64,000 nt of DNA from Arthrobacter sp. 131MFCol6.1. GTDB lineage: Bacteria > Actinomycetota > Actinomycetes > Actinomycetales > Micrococcaceae. Below, one piece after another: positions 24,906 to 32,209 of the stretch. Numbering within the stretch: the stretch's first letter is position 1; the number at the start of each line of letters is the position of its first letter. A program made the position numbers and the translations under genes. The stretch lies in the NCBI RefSeq assembly GCF_000374925.1, contig NZ_KB895543.1:124001-188000 (forward strand), read 5' to 3'. The notes beneath the pieces were generated by a model that saw only the letters and a list, made by a program, of their open reading frames with translations, was not told the origin of the DNA and did no database searches.

Positions 24906-25598
24906 CTACTGGGCGGCCAGGCGCGTGGCCCGCAGCACGGCATCCGTGAGGGGCACTGCCTCGCCGTCGGGTCCGACGGCGCTGCGACGCCGGCTGTCCA
25001 GGACCTCGGCGCGCCACAGCGGCTCCTCGATCCGGAGTTCCCGGGCAAGGTCCTCGGCCGTGAAGAACTTCTCCGGCGTATGGTGCGCGCCCCACGGAGG
25101 CAGCCCGTCGGGGTGATGGCCGACGATCAGCAGCGTCCCGCCGGTCCGCACCGCGGCCGCGGCGAGCTGCAACGCCTGCTGCCACGGCATCTGGGTGGAA
25201 TGCAGGAACTGGGCCGTGACGAGGTCGAACAACCGGTCCGGGACCCAGGTGGCAAGATCCTGCTGCACCCACTCGATGGCGGCGTCCTGGCCCCGTTCCC
25301 GGGCGTGGGCGGCCGCACGCTCCAAGGCGACGGCGGAAACGTCCAGGCCCGTCACGCTCCAACCGCGGGCCGCGAGCCAAATCGCGTCCGCGCCCTCGCC
25401 GCACCCCAGGTCCAGGGCCTCGCCAGCAGGAAGGTCCGCCACCTCGGCGACGAGTTGCGGATTCGGCTCCCCGCTCCACATCCTGGACCGGCTGCTGTAC
25501 TTTTCATCCCACATCCGGGCGGCGGTACCGGGCGCCGCCTCCTCGACGGCCGCATGTTCGGCGGCGTCATGCTCGTGGCTGTGGCTGCGTTGTGTCAT
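24906..25598 (-). CDS. Class I SAM-dependent methyltransferase (TehB/thiopurine-MT-like)
   Basis: 230 residues. SAM-binding motif I ALDLGCGEGADAIWLAARGW, then VTGLDVSAVALERAAAHA, identify a Rossmann methyltransferase with a normal N-terminal cap (MWDEKYSSRSRMWSGEPNPQ). This MWDERY...PN start is typical of actinobacterial TehB-like enzymes acting on small molecules. The N-terminus is His-rich (SHSHEHDAAEHAA), which may bind metal. The ATG overlaps the stop of the upstream methyltransferase (ATGA at 25595-25598), so the pair is translationally coupled. Substrate unknown. Confidence 0.87.
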   Translation of the reverse strand: MTQRSHSHEHDAAEHAAVEEAAPGTAARMWDEKYSSRSRMWSGEPNPQLVAEVADLPAGEALDLGCGEGADAIWLAARGWSVTGLDVSAVALERAAAHARERGQDAAIEWVQQDLATWVPDRLFDLVTAQFLHSTQMPWQQALQLAAAAVRTGGTLLIVGHHPDGLPPWGAHHTPEKFFTAEDLARELRIEEPLWRAEVLDSRRRSAVGPDGEAVPLTDAVLRATRLAAQ

Positions 25599-26620
25599 GG
25601 TTTCCCCTCATCCCGGCGGTTCGCCGGGTTTCGCTGTCCGTTTTCAGGAACGACGGCGGTGGCGAAACCGCCCGGCGCCGACCGCCGTCGGGTCTCCCTG
25701 CCGAAATTCCTGTGCTCCTCAAGGGCCAGTCCGAAGCATCCAACAAAGTCCGCGGCGCTCTTCCTCGCCGGGGGAGTGTTGTCGATGCCAAAGGTCAGGG
25801 GCTCGCCGACGAATCTCGCTGCAGCCCGGGCATATCGCATGTAGGGAGACCGCGAGGCGATGGTTTCCCTGGAGAAATAGTCAAAGGCCACGATGCTGCC
25901 CGGGGCGGTGCCGGCGATCCTGCGCAGTGTCGCCTCGACCGAGGCGCGGTCCAGGTACATGGTCACCGCTTCCCAGAGGAACAGTGCGGGCCGGCTCGGG
26001 TCGAAACCGGCCGCCACCAGCTTCTCCATCCAGTCCTCGGTCTCGAAATCCGCGGGCACGTACTTGGCCAGGCGGGTGGAGAGGCCTGCCTTCTCGAGCA
26101 TCGTGAGTTTGAAAGCCTGGGTCCGGGGCAGGTCGAGTTCAAAGCAGCGCACGTGGTCCTCGGGCACAAGCCGGAACGCCCGGGTGTCGAATCCCGCCCC
26201 GAGGATCACGAGCTGGTCGATGCCGCCGCGATGCCGTTGAACGGCCGCGTCATAGAGGCTGGTCCGGGCTGTCGGCTGGTGGCGCATCGGCGCCCGCCCC
26301 GGGTATGGATAGCGGTAGACCCTGGGCACGTACCCCGTGAGCAGGTGGGCAGCGAGCGTGGGGGCGGTCTCCATCTGGATGCCAGTCGAGGACACGTTCG
26401 GCAGAACGGCCATGAGCCGGGCCGCGGGGACGTCCGGCCGTGTTCCCAGGCGGTGCTGCATCCACCGTGTGTAGAGGGATGCGAGCAGCGTGGCCGACGT
26501 GCCGGTGCGCCGGCTGTAGGCGAGCATCCCGGGGACGGACATGAAGTAGCCGGCCGCGCTCAAGGGAAACAACGCCACTTGGATGACCCGAAACAAGCCA
26601 GCGGAGACTATTCCCGGCAT
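25595..26620 (-). CDS. Leucine carboxyl methyltransferase-like (PPM1/LCMT) protein
   Basis: 341 residues. Core motifs of the actinobacterial LCMT-like methyltransferases are present: DQLVILGAGFDTRAFRL, then RCFELDLPRTQAFK, LFLWEAVTMYL and VAFDYFS. The first 30 residues are hydrophobic (LFRVIQVALFPLSAAGYF) and may associate with the membrane. These enzymes probably methylate carboxyl or hydroxyl groups of natural products. The ATG at 26620 has GGGGAG upstream. First gene of a two-methyltransferase operon. Confidence 0.88.
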   Translation of the reverse strand: MPGIVSAGLFRVIQVALFPLSAAGYFMSVPGMLAYSRRTGTSATLLASLYTRWMQHRLGTRPDVPAARLMAVLPNVSSTGIQMETAPTLAAHLLTGYVPRVYRYPYPGRAPMRHQPTARTSLYDAAVQRHRGGIDQLVILGAGFDTRAFRLVPEDHVRCFELDLPRTQAFKLTMLEKAGLSTRLAKYVPADFETEDWMEKLVAAGFDPSRPALFLWEAVTMYLDRASVEATLRRIAGTAPGSIVAFDYFSRETIASRSPYMRYARAAARFVGEPLTFGIDNTPPARKSAADFVGCFGLALEEHRNFGRETRRRSAPGGFATAVVPENGQRNPANRRDEGKP

Positions 26621-26829
26621 TGCGTCCGACTCCCCTCATGGCCCCGCCGTCGTATGGCCCTTCCCGCCCACCATGGTCCTCCCGGACGCAACGAGGGTCA
26701 ATACACCGCCTGGGCTTCCCCTCAAACGCCGCGCAGGCGGACGGACACGTGGAAATCACGCTCCGGAAACGAATCCGAAACGTGTGTCGTGAATGCTGGG
26801 CACAAGACATTGAACGCTGGGGAAGGGCA

Positions 26830-27141
26830 ATGACCATGGACGTTGACGAAGCACGGCAGATCCGCAGCTCGGCCGAGTTGAACGTGGGCGACGAGATCGA
26901 GGCGTGGCACAACGGTAAGCTCTTCCACCGGGGCCCGGTGACCCAGACCGTCACAGGCGTGGACCTGTTCTGGATCCTGGATGCCCGGACGGGAACCCGC
27001 CGCCTCATCGACGCCGAGGCGCTCGTGATCCTGCGGCCGGCCGCGCCGGGGCCGGCCAACACGCCGTCGCCAGCGCCCGTCCACACATCCACCCAGCCGT
27101 CCCACATGCCCCTGTTCCAAGCCCCCGTCCTGGTGGGCTAG
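26830..27141 (+). CDS. Small hypothetical protein
   Basis: 103 residues. It begins MTMDVDEARQIRSSAEL, then forms a compact beta-rich core (GDEIEAWHNGKLFHRGPVTQ, GVDLFWILDARTGTRRLID) that looks like a small SH3/KOW-type barrel, ending in a Pro-rich tail. I do not know the family. The ATG at 26830 has GGGAAGGG immediately upstream; the frame is open further but only in the divergent promoter region. It is divergent from the methyltransferase operon and followed by the helicase leader. Confidence 0.65.
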   Translation: MTMDVDEARQIRSSAELNVGDEIEAWHNGKLFHRGPVTQTVTGVDLFWILDARTGTRRLIDAEALVILRPAAPGPANTPSPAPVHTSTQPSHMPLFQAPVLVG

Positions 27142-27485
27142 GGGCCGGGCCGGCGGCCTCGGGTACGGGACCAGGCCCTGCCGGATGGTAGGCTAGTGGA
27201 ACTTGATGTGCAGTGATGCCCACTTTTGATTCAGTTGACCGGCTTCGGTCCGCCAGCCGGGTCCCTGCCGGATTCCTTCGGGAATCCGCACGCAGGCAGT
27301 GGGATTTTTTCATGTGAGAGGCACATCCTGCGTCGATGAACGCGTTCCATTTGGTCCCGGCGGCCGCTTGCTGAAGTTTGGCAACAGCCCGGTTGATCAC
27401 CTGACTTTTCTTCGGCGAACCCTTGAGCCAACCGGCATCGGGGGCCGATATCCGCACGGATACCGCCTGAAAGACTTTGAAACAC
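27142..27485 (+). promoter_or_regulatory. Leader of the DEAD-box helicase with terminator-like hairpin
   Basis: 344 bases. A possible -10 (TAGGCT, 27189-27194) would start a leader of about 280 bases. It contains a stem GACCGGC / GCCGGGTC (27237-27263), then an 8-bp stem capped by a UUCG tetraloop (27269-27276 with 27281-27288) inside a weaker outer CTGC/GCAG pairing, and six T's at 27305-27310. This is an intrinsic terminator on the plus strand placed 175 bases before the helicase, so either the end of the preceding transcript or an attenuator. Confidence 0.55.
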
Positions 27486-29390
27486 ATGACTACATTTGCT
27501 GCCCTCGGCACGCCCAAAGCACTTGCCGACACCCTGACCGCACAGGGGATCGTGGAGCCCTTCCCGATCCAGGTCAAGACCCTCCCCGACACGCTGTCCG
27601 GACGCGACGTCCTGGGCCGCGGCCGCACCGGCTCCGGCAAGACCATCGCATTCGCCATCCCGCTGGTGGCACGACTCGCCGAGCGGGAAGCCAAGCACTT
27701 CCGCAAGCCCGGCCGCCCGATGGGCCTGGTCCTGGCTCCCACCCGCGAGCTGGCCACGCAGATCAACGCGACCATCGAGCCGATGGCCAAGGCCATGGGC
27801 CTGACCACCACCGTGATCTACGGCGGCATCTCCCAGGCCCGCCAGGAAAAGGCCCTGCGCGCCGGCGTTGACATCGTCATCGCCTGCCCCGGCCGCCTGG
27901 AGGACCTGATCCGCCAGCGCATCCTGACCCTCGAAGCAGTCGAGATCACCGTCCTGGACGAGGCCGACCACATGGCCGACCTTGGCTTCCTCCCGGTGGT
28001 CAAGAAGCTCATGGACATGACCCCCACCCAGGGCCAGCGCCTGCTGTTCTCCGCCACCCTGGACAACGGCGTGGACAAGATCGTCCAGCGCTACCTGTCC
28101 AACCCGCTGACCCACTCCGTGGACGACCCGCAGGCCGCGGTGACCACCATGGAACACCATGTGCTGGTGGTCAACGACCAGACAGTCAAGAAGCAGCTGA
28201 TCGTCGAGCTCGCCTCCGGCGCCGGCCGCCGCGTGCTCTTCATGCGCACCAAGCACCACGCCCGCAAGCTGGCCAAGACCCTGACCGACGCCGGCATCCC
28301 CGCCGTCGATCTGCACGGCAACCTCTCGCAGAACGCCCGTGACCGCAACCTGGCCGAGTTCTCCTCCGGCGATGTCCGCGTCCTGGTGGCCACCGACGTC
28401 GCGGCCCGCGGCGTCCACGTCGACGACGTCGAACTGGTCATCCACGTGGACCCGCCCACGGAGCACAAGGCGTACCTGCACCGCTCAGGCCGTACGGCCC
28501 GCGCCGGTTCCGACGGCACCGTGGTCACGCTGACCCTGCCCGAGCAGCAGTCCGACGTCAAGAAGCTGATGAAGGCTGCCGGCGTCGAGGTCAACTTCGA
28601 GCGCGTCACCGCCAACTCCCCGCTGGTTGCTGAACTGGTCGGCGAAATGGCCGACAAGATCGATCCGCGTACCCGGGCCGCCCTGCTGGCAGCCAAGGCC
28701 GCGCAACACGGTGGCGGCACCTCCACGGGCGCTAACGCCGAGCGCAAGCGCGCCCGCCGCACCACCCAAGCTGCACCCACCGCGGGTGGCCGTGGTGGCC
28801 GTGGCGGACGTGGACGGGTCGCTGCTGAGGCGCCGCGGACCGACCTGCCGCGCGCCGAGCGCCGCGCCGTCGCCTACGAAGGCAAGGCTGCGGCCCGCAA
28901 CGCCGCCGACCGTGTCGCCGAGCAGAACCAGGACCGCGCCGATGCCGAGCGCGCCGAGCGCCGGAATGCGCGTGGCCGCGGCCGCACCACCGCCTATGCG
29001 CACCACAACGATGTTCCGGCCGCCGGCGGCCGTGCCGCGGCCGGCCGCGGGTCGGACGGACGCGCCGCAGACGGACGCAGCGACGCCCGGGGCGCTTCGG
29101 CTCCCCGCAGCGGAGCACCCCGCACGGGTGGCGCTCCCCGCACCGGCGCTTCGGCAGGCGGCCAGCGCAGCGGACGTCCGGCAACCGGCCAGCGTGCTGC
29201 TGCCGGCGCCAAGTCTGCCGGCAGCAAATCCGGAGGCAGCGCTGCTGTCTGGTCCTCCAACACCGGTGGCACTTCGGGTGGATCCTACGCCGGCGGCGGC
29301 AACGGCCGTTCCGGTGAAGGACGTCCGGCCCGCGGGGCCGGCCCGCGCCGCGCGTCGGCTCCGGCCTCGAACGAACGCCGCAGCCGCTAA
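27486..29390 (+). CDS. DEAD-box RNA helicase with Arg/Gly-rich tail
   Basis: 634 residues. It unwinds structured RNA, typically in ribosome assembly or cold adaptation. Motifs: Q-motif region FPIQVKTLPDTLSGRD, motif I GRGRTGSGKT (residues 43-52), PTRELA, DEAD at 158-161 (VLDEADHMAD), SAT, and motif VI HRSGRTARAG. The last ~200 residues are low-complexity and basic, with GGRGGRGGRGR, many GR/AR steps and Ser/Gly stretches, an RNA-binding tail as in RhlE/DeaD relatives. ATG at 27486 is preferred to TTG at 27477. The long leader suggests post-initiation control. Confidence 0.93.
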   Translation: MTTFAALGTPKALADTLTAQGIVEPFPIQVKTLPDTLSGRDVLGRGRTGSGKTIAFAIPLVARLAEREAKHFRKPGRPMGLVLAPTRELATQINATIEPMAKAMGLTTTVIYGGISQARQEKALRAGVDIVIACPGRLEDLIRQRILTLEAVEITVLDEADHMADLGFLPVVKKLMDMTPTQGQRLLFSATLDNGVDKIVQRYLSNPLTHSVDDPQAAVTTMEHHVLVVNDQTVKKQLIVELASGAGRRVLFMRTKHHARKLAKTLTDAGIPAVDLHGNLSQNARDRNLAEFSSGDVRVLVATDVAARGVHVDDVELVIHVDPPTEHKAYLHRSGRTARAGSDGTVVTLTLPEQQSDVKKLMKAAGVEVNFERVTANSPLVAELVGEMADKIDPRTRAALLAAKAAQHGGGTSTGANAERKRARRTTQAAPTAGGRGGRGGRGRVAAEAPRTDLPRAERRAVAYEGKAAARNAADRVAEQNQDRADAERAERRNARGRGRTTAYAHHNDVPAAGGRAAAGRGSDGRAADGRSDARGASAPRSGAPRTGGAPRTGASAGGQRSGRPATGQRAAAGAKSAGSKSGGSAAVWSSNTGGTSGGSYAGGGNGRSGEGRPARGAGPRRASAPASNERRSR

Positions 29391-29422
29391 GGTTCCGGTT
29401 TTCAGCTACGCAAAATAGCTGA

Positions 29423-29482
29423 CGCTACGCAAACGGACGGCCGCTACGGGAATCCCCGTAGCGGCCGTCCGAAAGCGTAGCG
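29423..29482. terminator. Nested long hairpin between convergent helicase and hydrolase genes
   Basis: An inner 17-bp stem (29434-29450 with 29455-29471, four-base loop) is extended past an AAA/AAA internal bulge by an 8-bp stem (29423-29430 with 29475-29482). Further out, short TTCAGCT/AGCTGAA arms (about 29400 and 29505) also pair. The heptamer GCTACGC or its complement recurs along it. It separates convergent genes and likely ends transcription both ways. Confidence 0.65.
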
Positions 29483-29512
29483 GTTGTCCAAAAACGCCGC
29501 GAAAAGCTGAAC

Positions 29513-30163
29513 CTACCAGCCGCGGGCGCGCCACTCTTCCAGGTGCGGGCGTTCCGCACCGAGGGTCGTGGGCTGGCCGTGGCCCGGGTGCACCACCGTG
29601 TCATCCGGATACACGTCGAACAGCCGCTCGCTGACATCGGTGATCAGCTGGGCAAACCGCGCCGGATCCTTCTGCGTGTTGCCTACCCCGCCGGGGAACA
29701 GCGAATCGCCGGAAAAGATGTGGGCCGGCCCCTCGGGGTCCTGGTACACAAGGGCGATCGAACCCGGTGTGTGGCCGCGCAGGTGTACAGCCGTCACGTC
29801 GAAGCCGTCGAAGTTGCCGACGTCCCCGTGATCCAGCAGTACATCCACCGGCACCGGCAGCTCCGGGGCATCCTCCGTCCCGGCCGCCGTCTTCACACCG
29901 GTGGCTTCCACCAGGCCCGGCAGCGCCCGGACATGGTCCCAGTGCTGGTGGGTGGTGGCAACCAGCGCCAGCTTCGGCGTCGCGGAAGTATCCGCGGCGG
30001 CGTCCGCGAGCAGCCCTTGGATGGCGGCCAGATCATCGGCCGCATCGATCAGGAGCTGCGCGCCGGAGGCCTTGGCCGTGAGCAGGTAAACATTGTTGTC
30101 CATCTCGCCGACCGAAATCCGGCGGATGGTGATGTCACGTAAAGAGTGAATGAGCGAGTCCAT
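29513..30163 (-). CDS. MBL-fold metallo-hydrolase (glyoxalase II-like)
   Basis: 216 residues. The metallo-beta-lactamase motif H72-x-H74-x-D76-H77 (THQHWDHV) binds two metal ions; downstream are the HLRGHTPGSIAL and FSGDSLFPGGVG blocks with a further His and bridging Asp, and VVHPGHGQPTTLG near the end. Length fits the short glyoxalase II-like group, hydrolysing a thioester or similar. Specific substrate unknown. The ATG at 30163 is 21 bases after the aldo/keto reductase stop on the same strand, so the two are probably one operon; a reductase plus glyoxalase-like hydrolase pairing suggests aldehyde detoxification (inference). Confidence 0.88.
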   Translation of the reverse strand: MDSLIHSLRDITIRRISVGEMDNNVYLLTAKASGAQLLIDAADDLAAIQGLLADAAADTSATPKLALVATTHQHWDHVRALPGLVEATGVKTAAGTEDAPELPVPVDVLLDHGDVGNFDGFDVTAVHLRGHTPGSIALVYQDPEGPAHIFSGDSLFPGGVGNTQKDPARFAQLITDVSERLFDVYPDDTVVHPGHGQPTTLGAERPHLEEWRARGW

Positions 30164-30184
30164 GGGCTTCAGTCTACGGAGCCG

Positions 30185-31195
30185 CTATTCACGGCCCTGG
30201 GACACCCAGTTGGGGTCTGCGGAGCGGGAGCCGACGACGGCGTCCGCAGCGGCGTCGAGCTTCTTCAGTTGCGCGGCGGTGAAGTCGAGGGCCAGGGCGC
30301 CCAGGTTTTCGTCGATCCGGTCCGCCTTGCGCGTGCCGGGAATGGGGACCACGGGCAGTCCCAGCTTGCGGCCCTGCGCGAGCAGCCAGGCCAGCGCCAC
30401 CTGGGCGGGAGTTGCAGCCTGCCCGGCGACTCTCAGTTCCGCAGCGACCGCCTGCACGGCCGCCACCACACCCTGGTTGGCGCTGGCAGCGTCCGCGGCG
30501 AAACGCGGGATGTTGCGGCGGAAGTCGTTGCTGCCCAGCGTCGAGGCGTCCACGGTGCCGGTGAGGAATCCCCGGCCCAGCGGCGAATACGGCACAAAGC
30601 CCACCCCGAGTTCGGCGGCGGCGGGCACCACGTTGCGTTCCACATCGCGGCTCCAGATGGACCATTCGCTCTGGACCGCGGCGATCGGGTGGATGCGGCT
30701 GGCTTCGCGCAGCTCCTCGGCCGTCACCTCTGACAGGCCCAGATGCCGCACCTTGCCGGCCTGTACCAGCCCCGCCATGGCCTCCACGGTTTCCACTATC
30801 GGAACGCGGAGGTCACGGCGGTGCAGGTAGTACAGGTCAATGGTGTCGGTGCCCAGCCGTTGCAGGCTGCGGTCCACCGCCTGCCGCACGTAGGCTGCGT
30901 CGCCGCGGATGTCCGTGTAGCCGGCCGACGGTGTGCCCACGAGGCCGAACTTGGTGGCCAGCTGGACTTCGCCGCGGCGTTCCCTGAGCAGCCGCCCAAT
31001 CAGCTCCTCGTTGCTGCCCCCGCCGTAGATGTCCGCCGTGTCGATGAAGCTGACGCCGGCGTCCACCGCGTGATGCAGGGTCCGCAGGGCTTCGGCCGGG
31101 TCCACCTCGCCGTATACAGGGGTCAGGGCCATGCCGCCGAACCCCAGGGGGCTGACCCTGAGGCCGTCGCCGAGCTGGACTGTTGCTGCCGTCAT
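30185..31195 (-). CDS. Aldo/keto reductase
   Basis: 336 residues, an (alpha/beta)8 barrel NADPH-dependent reductase. Catalytic tetrad region: D and Y in DTADIYGGGSNEELIG, K in LATKFGLVG, H in LYYLHRRD. Cofactor pocket: PIPGTRKADRIDENLGAL. It groups with the AKR11/YhdN-like soluble reductases acting on small aldehydes. An open frame runs to 31312, but ATG at 31195 has GGAG seven bases before it. Operon with the MBL hydrolase downstream. Confidence 0.92.
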   Translation of the reverse strand: MTAATVQLGDGLRVSPLGFGGMALTPVYGEVDPAEALRTLHHAVDAGVSFIDTADIYGGGSNEELIGRLLRERRGEVQLATKFGLVGTPSAGYTDIRGDAAYVRQAVDRSLQRLGTDTIDLYYLHRRDLRVPIVETVEAMAGLVQAGKVRHLGLSEVTAEELREASRIHPIAAVQSEWSIWSRDVERNVVPAAAELGVGFVPYSPLGRGFLTGTVDASTLGSNDFRRNIPRFAADAASANQGVVAAVQAVAAELRVAGQAATPAQVALAWLLAQGRKLGLPVVPIPGTRKADRIDENLGALALDFTAAQLKKLDAAADAVVGSRSADPNWVSQGRE

Positions 31196-31310
31196 CTGGG
31201 TCTCCATTCGCACACTGAGTGGTTTCGTAGGACTTCCGTCCCTGCCAAGAACCCCAGATTGCGCGCGGCTATTCCGGCCCCTGGTATCGGCCGGGCCGAC
31301 GATTCTCCCC

Positions 31311-31357
31311 ACCTTTGACTGCTGCGCGGCCGGCGCGACGGCGCAGCAGTCAAAGGT
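31311..31357. terminator. 17-bp hairpin between SMR and aldo/keto reductase genes
   Basis: Perfect arms at 31311-31327 and 31341-31357 (starting ACCTTTGACTGCTGC) with a 13-base loop lie 23 bases after the end of the SMR gene pair (minus strand). No U-tract. It probably ends the SMR transcript. Confidence 0.65.
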
Positions 31358-31379
31358 AGGGCGACGCCGTCGTACCGCC

Positions 31380-31766
31380 CTAAACGTGGGGAGTTTCCGC
31401 GGGGGAGGCCGGCTGGACGGCGTGCGTTGCCGGTGGATCTGAGTCCGCCGTTGGCGGGAGGAGCTTCAGGCCCGCCGCGCAGCCGACGATTCCGGCGATG
31501 AACAGCAGCTTGAGCGGACTGGCAGGTTCGACGCCGGTGGCCATCGCCCAGCCGACCGTCAGGGCGGCGCCGATCCCCACCCAGACGGCGTAGGCGGTGC
31601 CGAGCGGAATGCGTTTCACGGCCAGGCCGAGCCCCACCATGCTGAGGGTGGCCGTCACGGCGAACACGAGGGTCGGCAGCGGGCGGGAGAACCCGTCGGA
31701 CAGGCCCAGTGCTGTGGCCCAAACCGCCTCGAGCACAGCGGAAGCGAGCAGGATGAGCCATGACAT
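31380..31766 (-). CDS. SMR-family exporter subunit 2 (Gdx/SugE-type guanidinium exporter)
   Basis: 128 residues, four transmembrane helices plus a 25-residue polar tail. With the start at MSWLILLASAVLEAVWATAL the numbering matches known guanidinium exporters: E13, W16, S42, Y59 and W62 (GTAYAVWVGIGAA), the residues lining the guanidinium site. It would exchange guanidinium for protons, probably paired with the upstream SMR subunit. The open frame reaches a GTG at 31790 overlapping the stop of the upstream gene (GTGA), so a coupled, eight-residue-longer form is possible. Controlled by the riboswitch at 32121-32163. Confidence 0.88.
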   Translation of the reverse strand: MSWLILLASAVLEAVWATALGLSDGFSRPLPTLVFAVTATLSMVGLGLAVKRIPLGTAYAVWVGIGAALTVGWAMATGVEPASPLKLLFIAGIVGCAAGLKLLPPTADSDPPATHAVQPASPAETPHV

Positions 31767-31786
31767 TGCTGCTGATTTCATCACGG

Positions 31787-32110
31787 TCACGCCGCCAGCT
31801 TCAGGCCGACGACGCTCGCGGCAATCCCGCCAAGAAGCAGGATCCGTGCCGCGGTCGGGCGCTCAACTTTGGCGGCAATCGCGTAGCCGGACGTCAGGAC
31901 GACGCCGACCCCCACCCACACGGCGTACGCCGTTCCGGTAGGGATGGACTGCATGGCGACGGCCAGGCCGCCGGTACTGGCGAGGACGGAAACGAGGAAG
32001 ACGAGGGCCGGGACCAGCCGGCGGCGGCCCCTGGCCTGGGCGGTCCGGTGCAGGGCCGCGGCCCAGACGGCCTCCAGCGCCCCGGAAAGAACGAGTATTA
32101 GCCACGACAT
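31787..32110 (-). CDS. SMR-family exporter subunit 1 (Gdx/SugE-type guanidinium exporter)
   Basis: 107 residues, four transmembrane helices. Starts MSWLILVLSGALEAVWAAAL: E13 is the proton/substrate-coupling Glu, with G10 and W16 as in Gdx; a three-residue longer first loop shifts YAVW to 62-65. Paired SMR genes normally form an antiparallel heterodimer. AGGAG (32116-32120) precedes the ATG and directly abuts the guanidine-III-like aptamer. First gene of the pair; the downstream SMR start overlaps its stop. The substrate call rests on the binding-site residues plus the riboswitch. Confidence 0.88.
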   Translation of the reverse strand: MSWLILVLSGALEAVWAAALHRTAQARGRRRLVPALVFLVSVLASTGGLAVAMQSIPTGTAYAVWVGVGVVLTSGYAIAAKVERPTAARILLLGGIAASVVGLKLAA

Positions 32111-32120
32111 GACAGCTCCT

Positions 32121-32163
32121 GTGGCCAGTCTTGTCGCGTGCCGGGTACTGAACCGTCGTCCGG
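32121..32163 (-). promoter_or_regulatory. Guanidine-III riboswitch (ykkC-III) candidate
   Basis: The minus-strand RNA carries the conserved blocks of the guanidine-III aptamer in order and spacing: CCGGACGA, then GUACCCGG, then GACAAGAC, as I recall them from the Thermobifida fusca aptamer. CCGG/CCGG forms P1, and GGU(U)CA with UGGCC forms P2, closing the pseudoknot. Its 3' end directly abuts the AGGAG of the first SMR exporter gene, so guanidinium binding would alter ribosome access. A 7-bp hairpin just upstream (32162-32191) shares two bases with P1 and could be a competing fold. Confidence 0.88.
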
Positions 32164-32209
32164 AGGCCCGGAAGAGGGGGCCTTGGCCTCCAATTCTAGC
32201 AAATCCGCG

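Noticed and set aside
26620..26829. Longer start for the 103-residue protein
   Set aside because: The extra 70 residues lie in the divergent promoter region and show no plausible fold, whereas ATG at 26830 has a strong GGGAAGGG.
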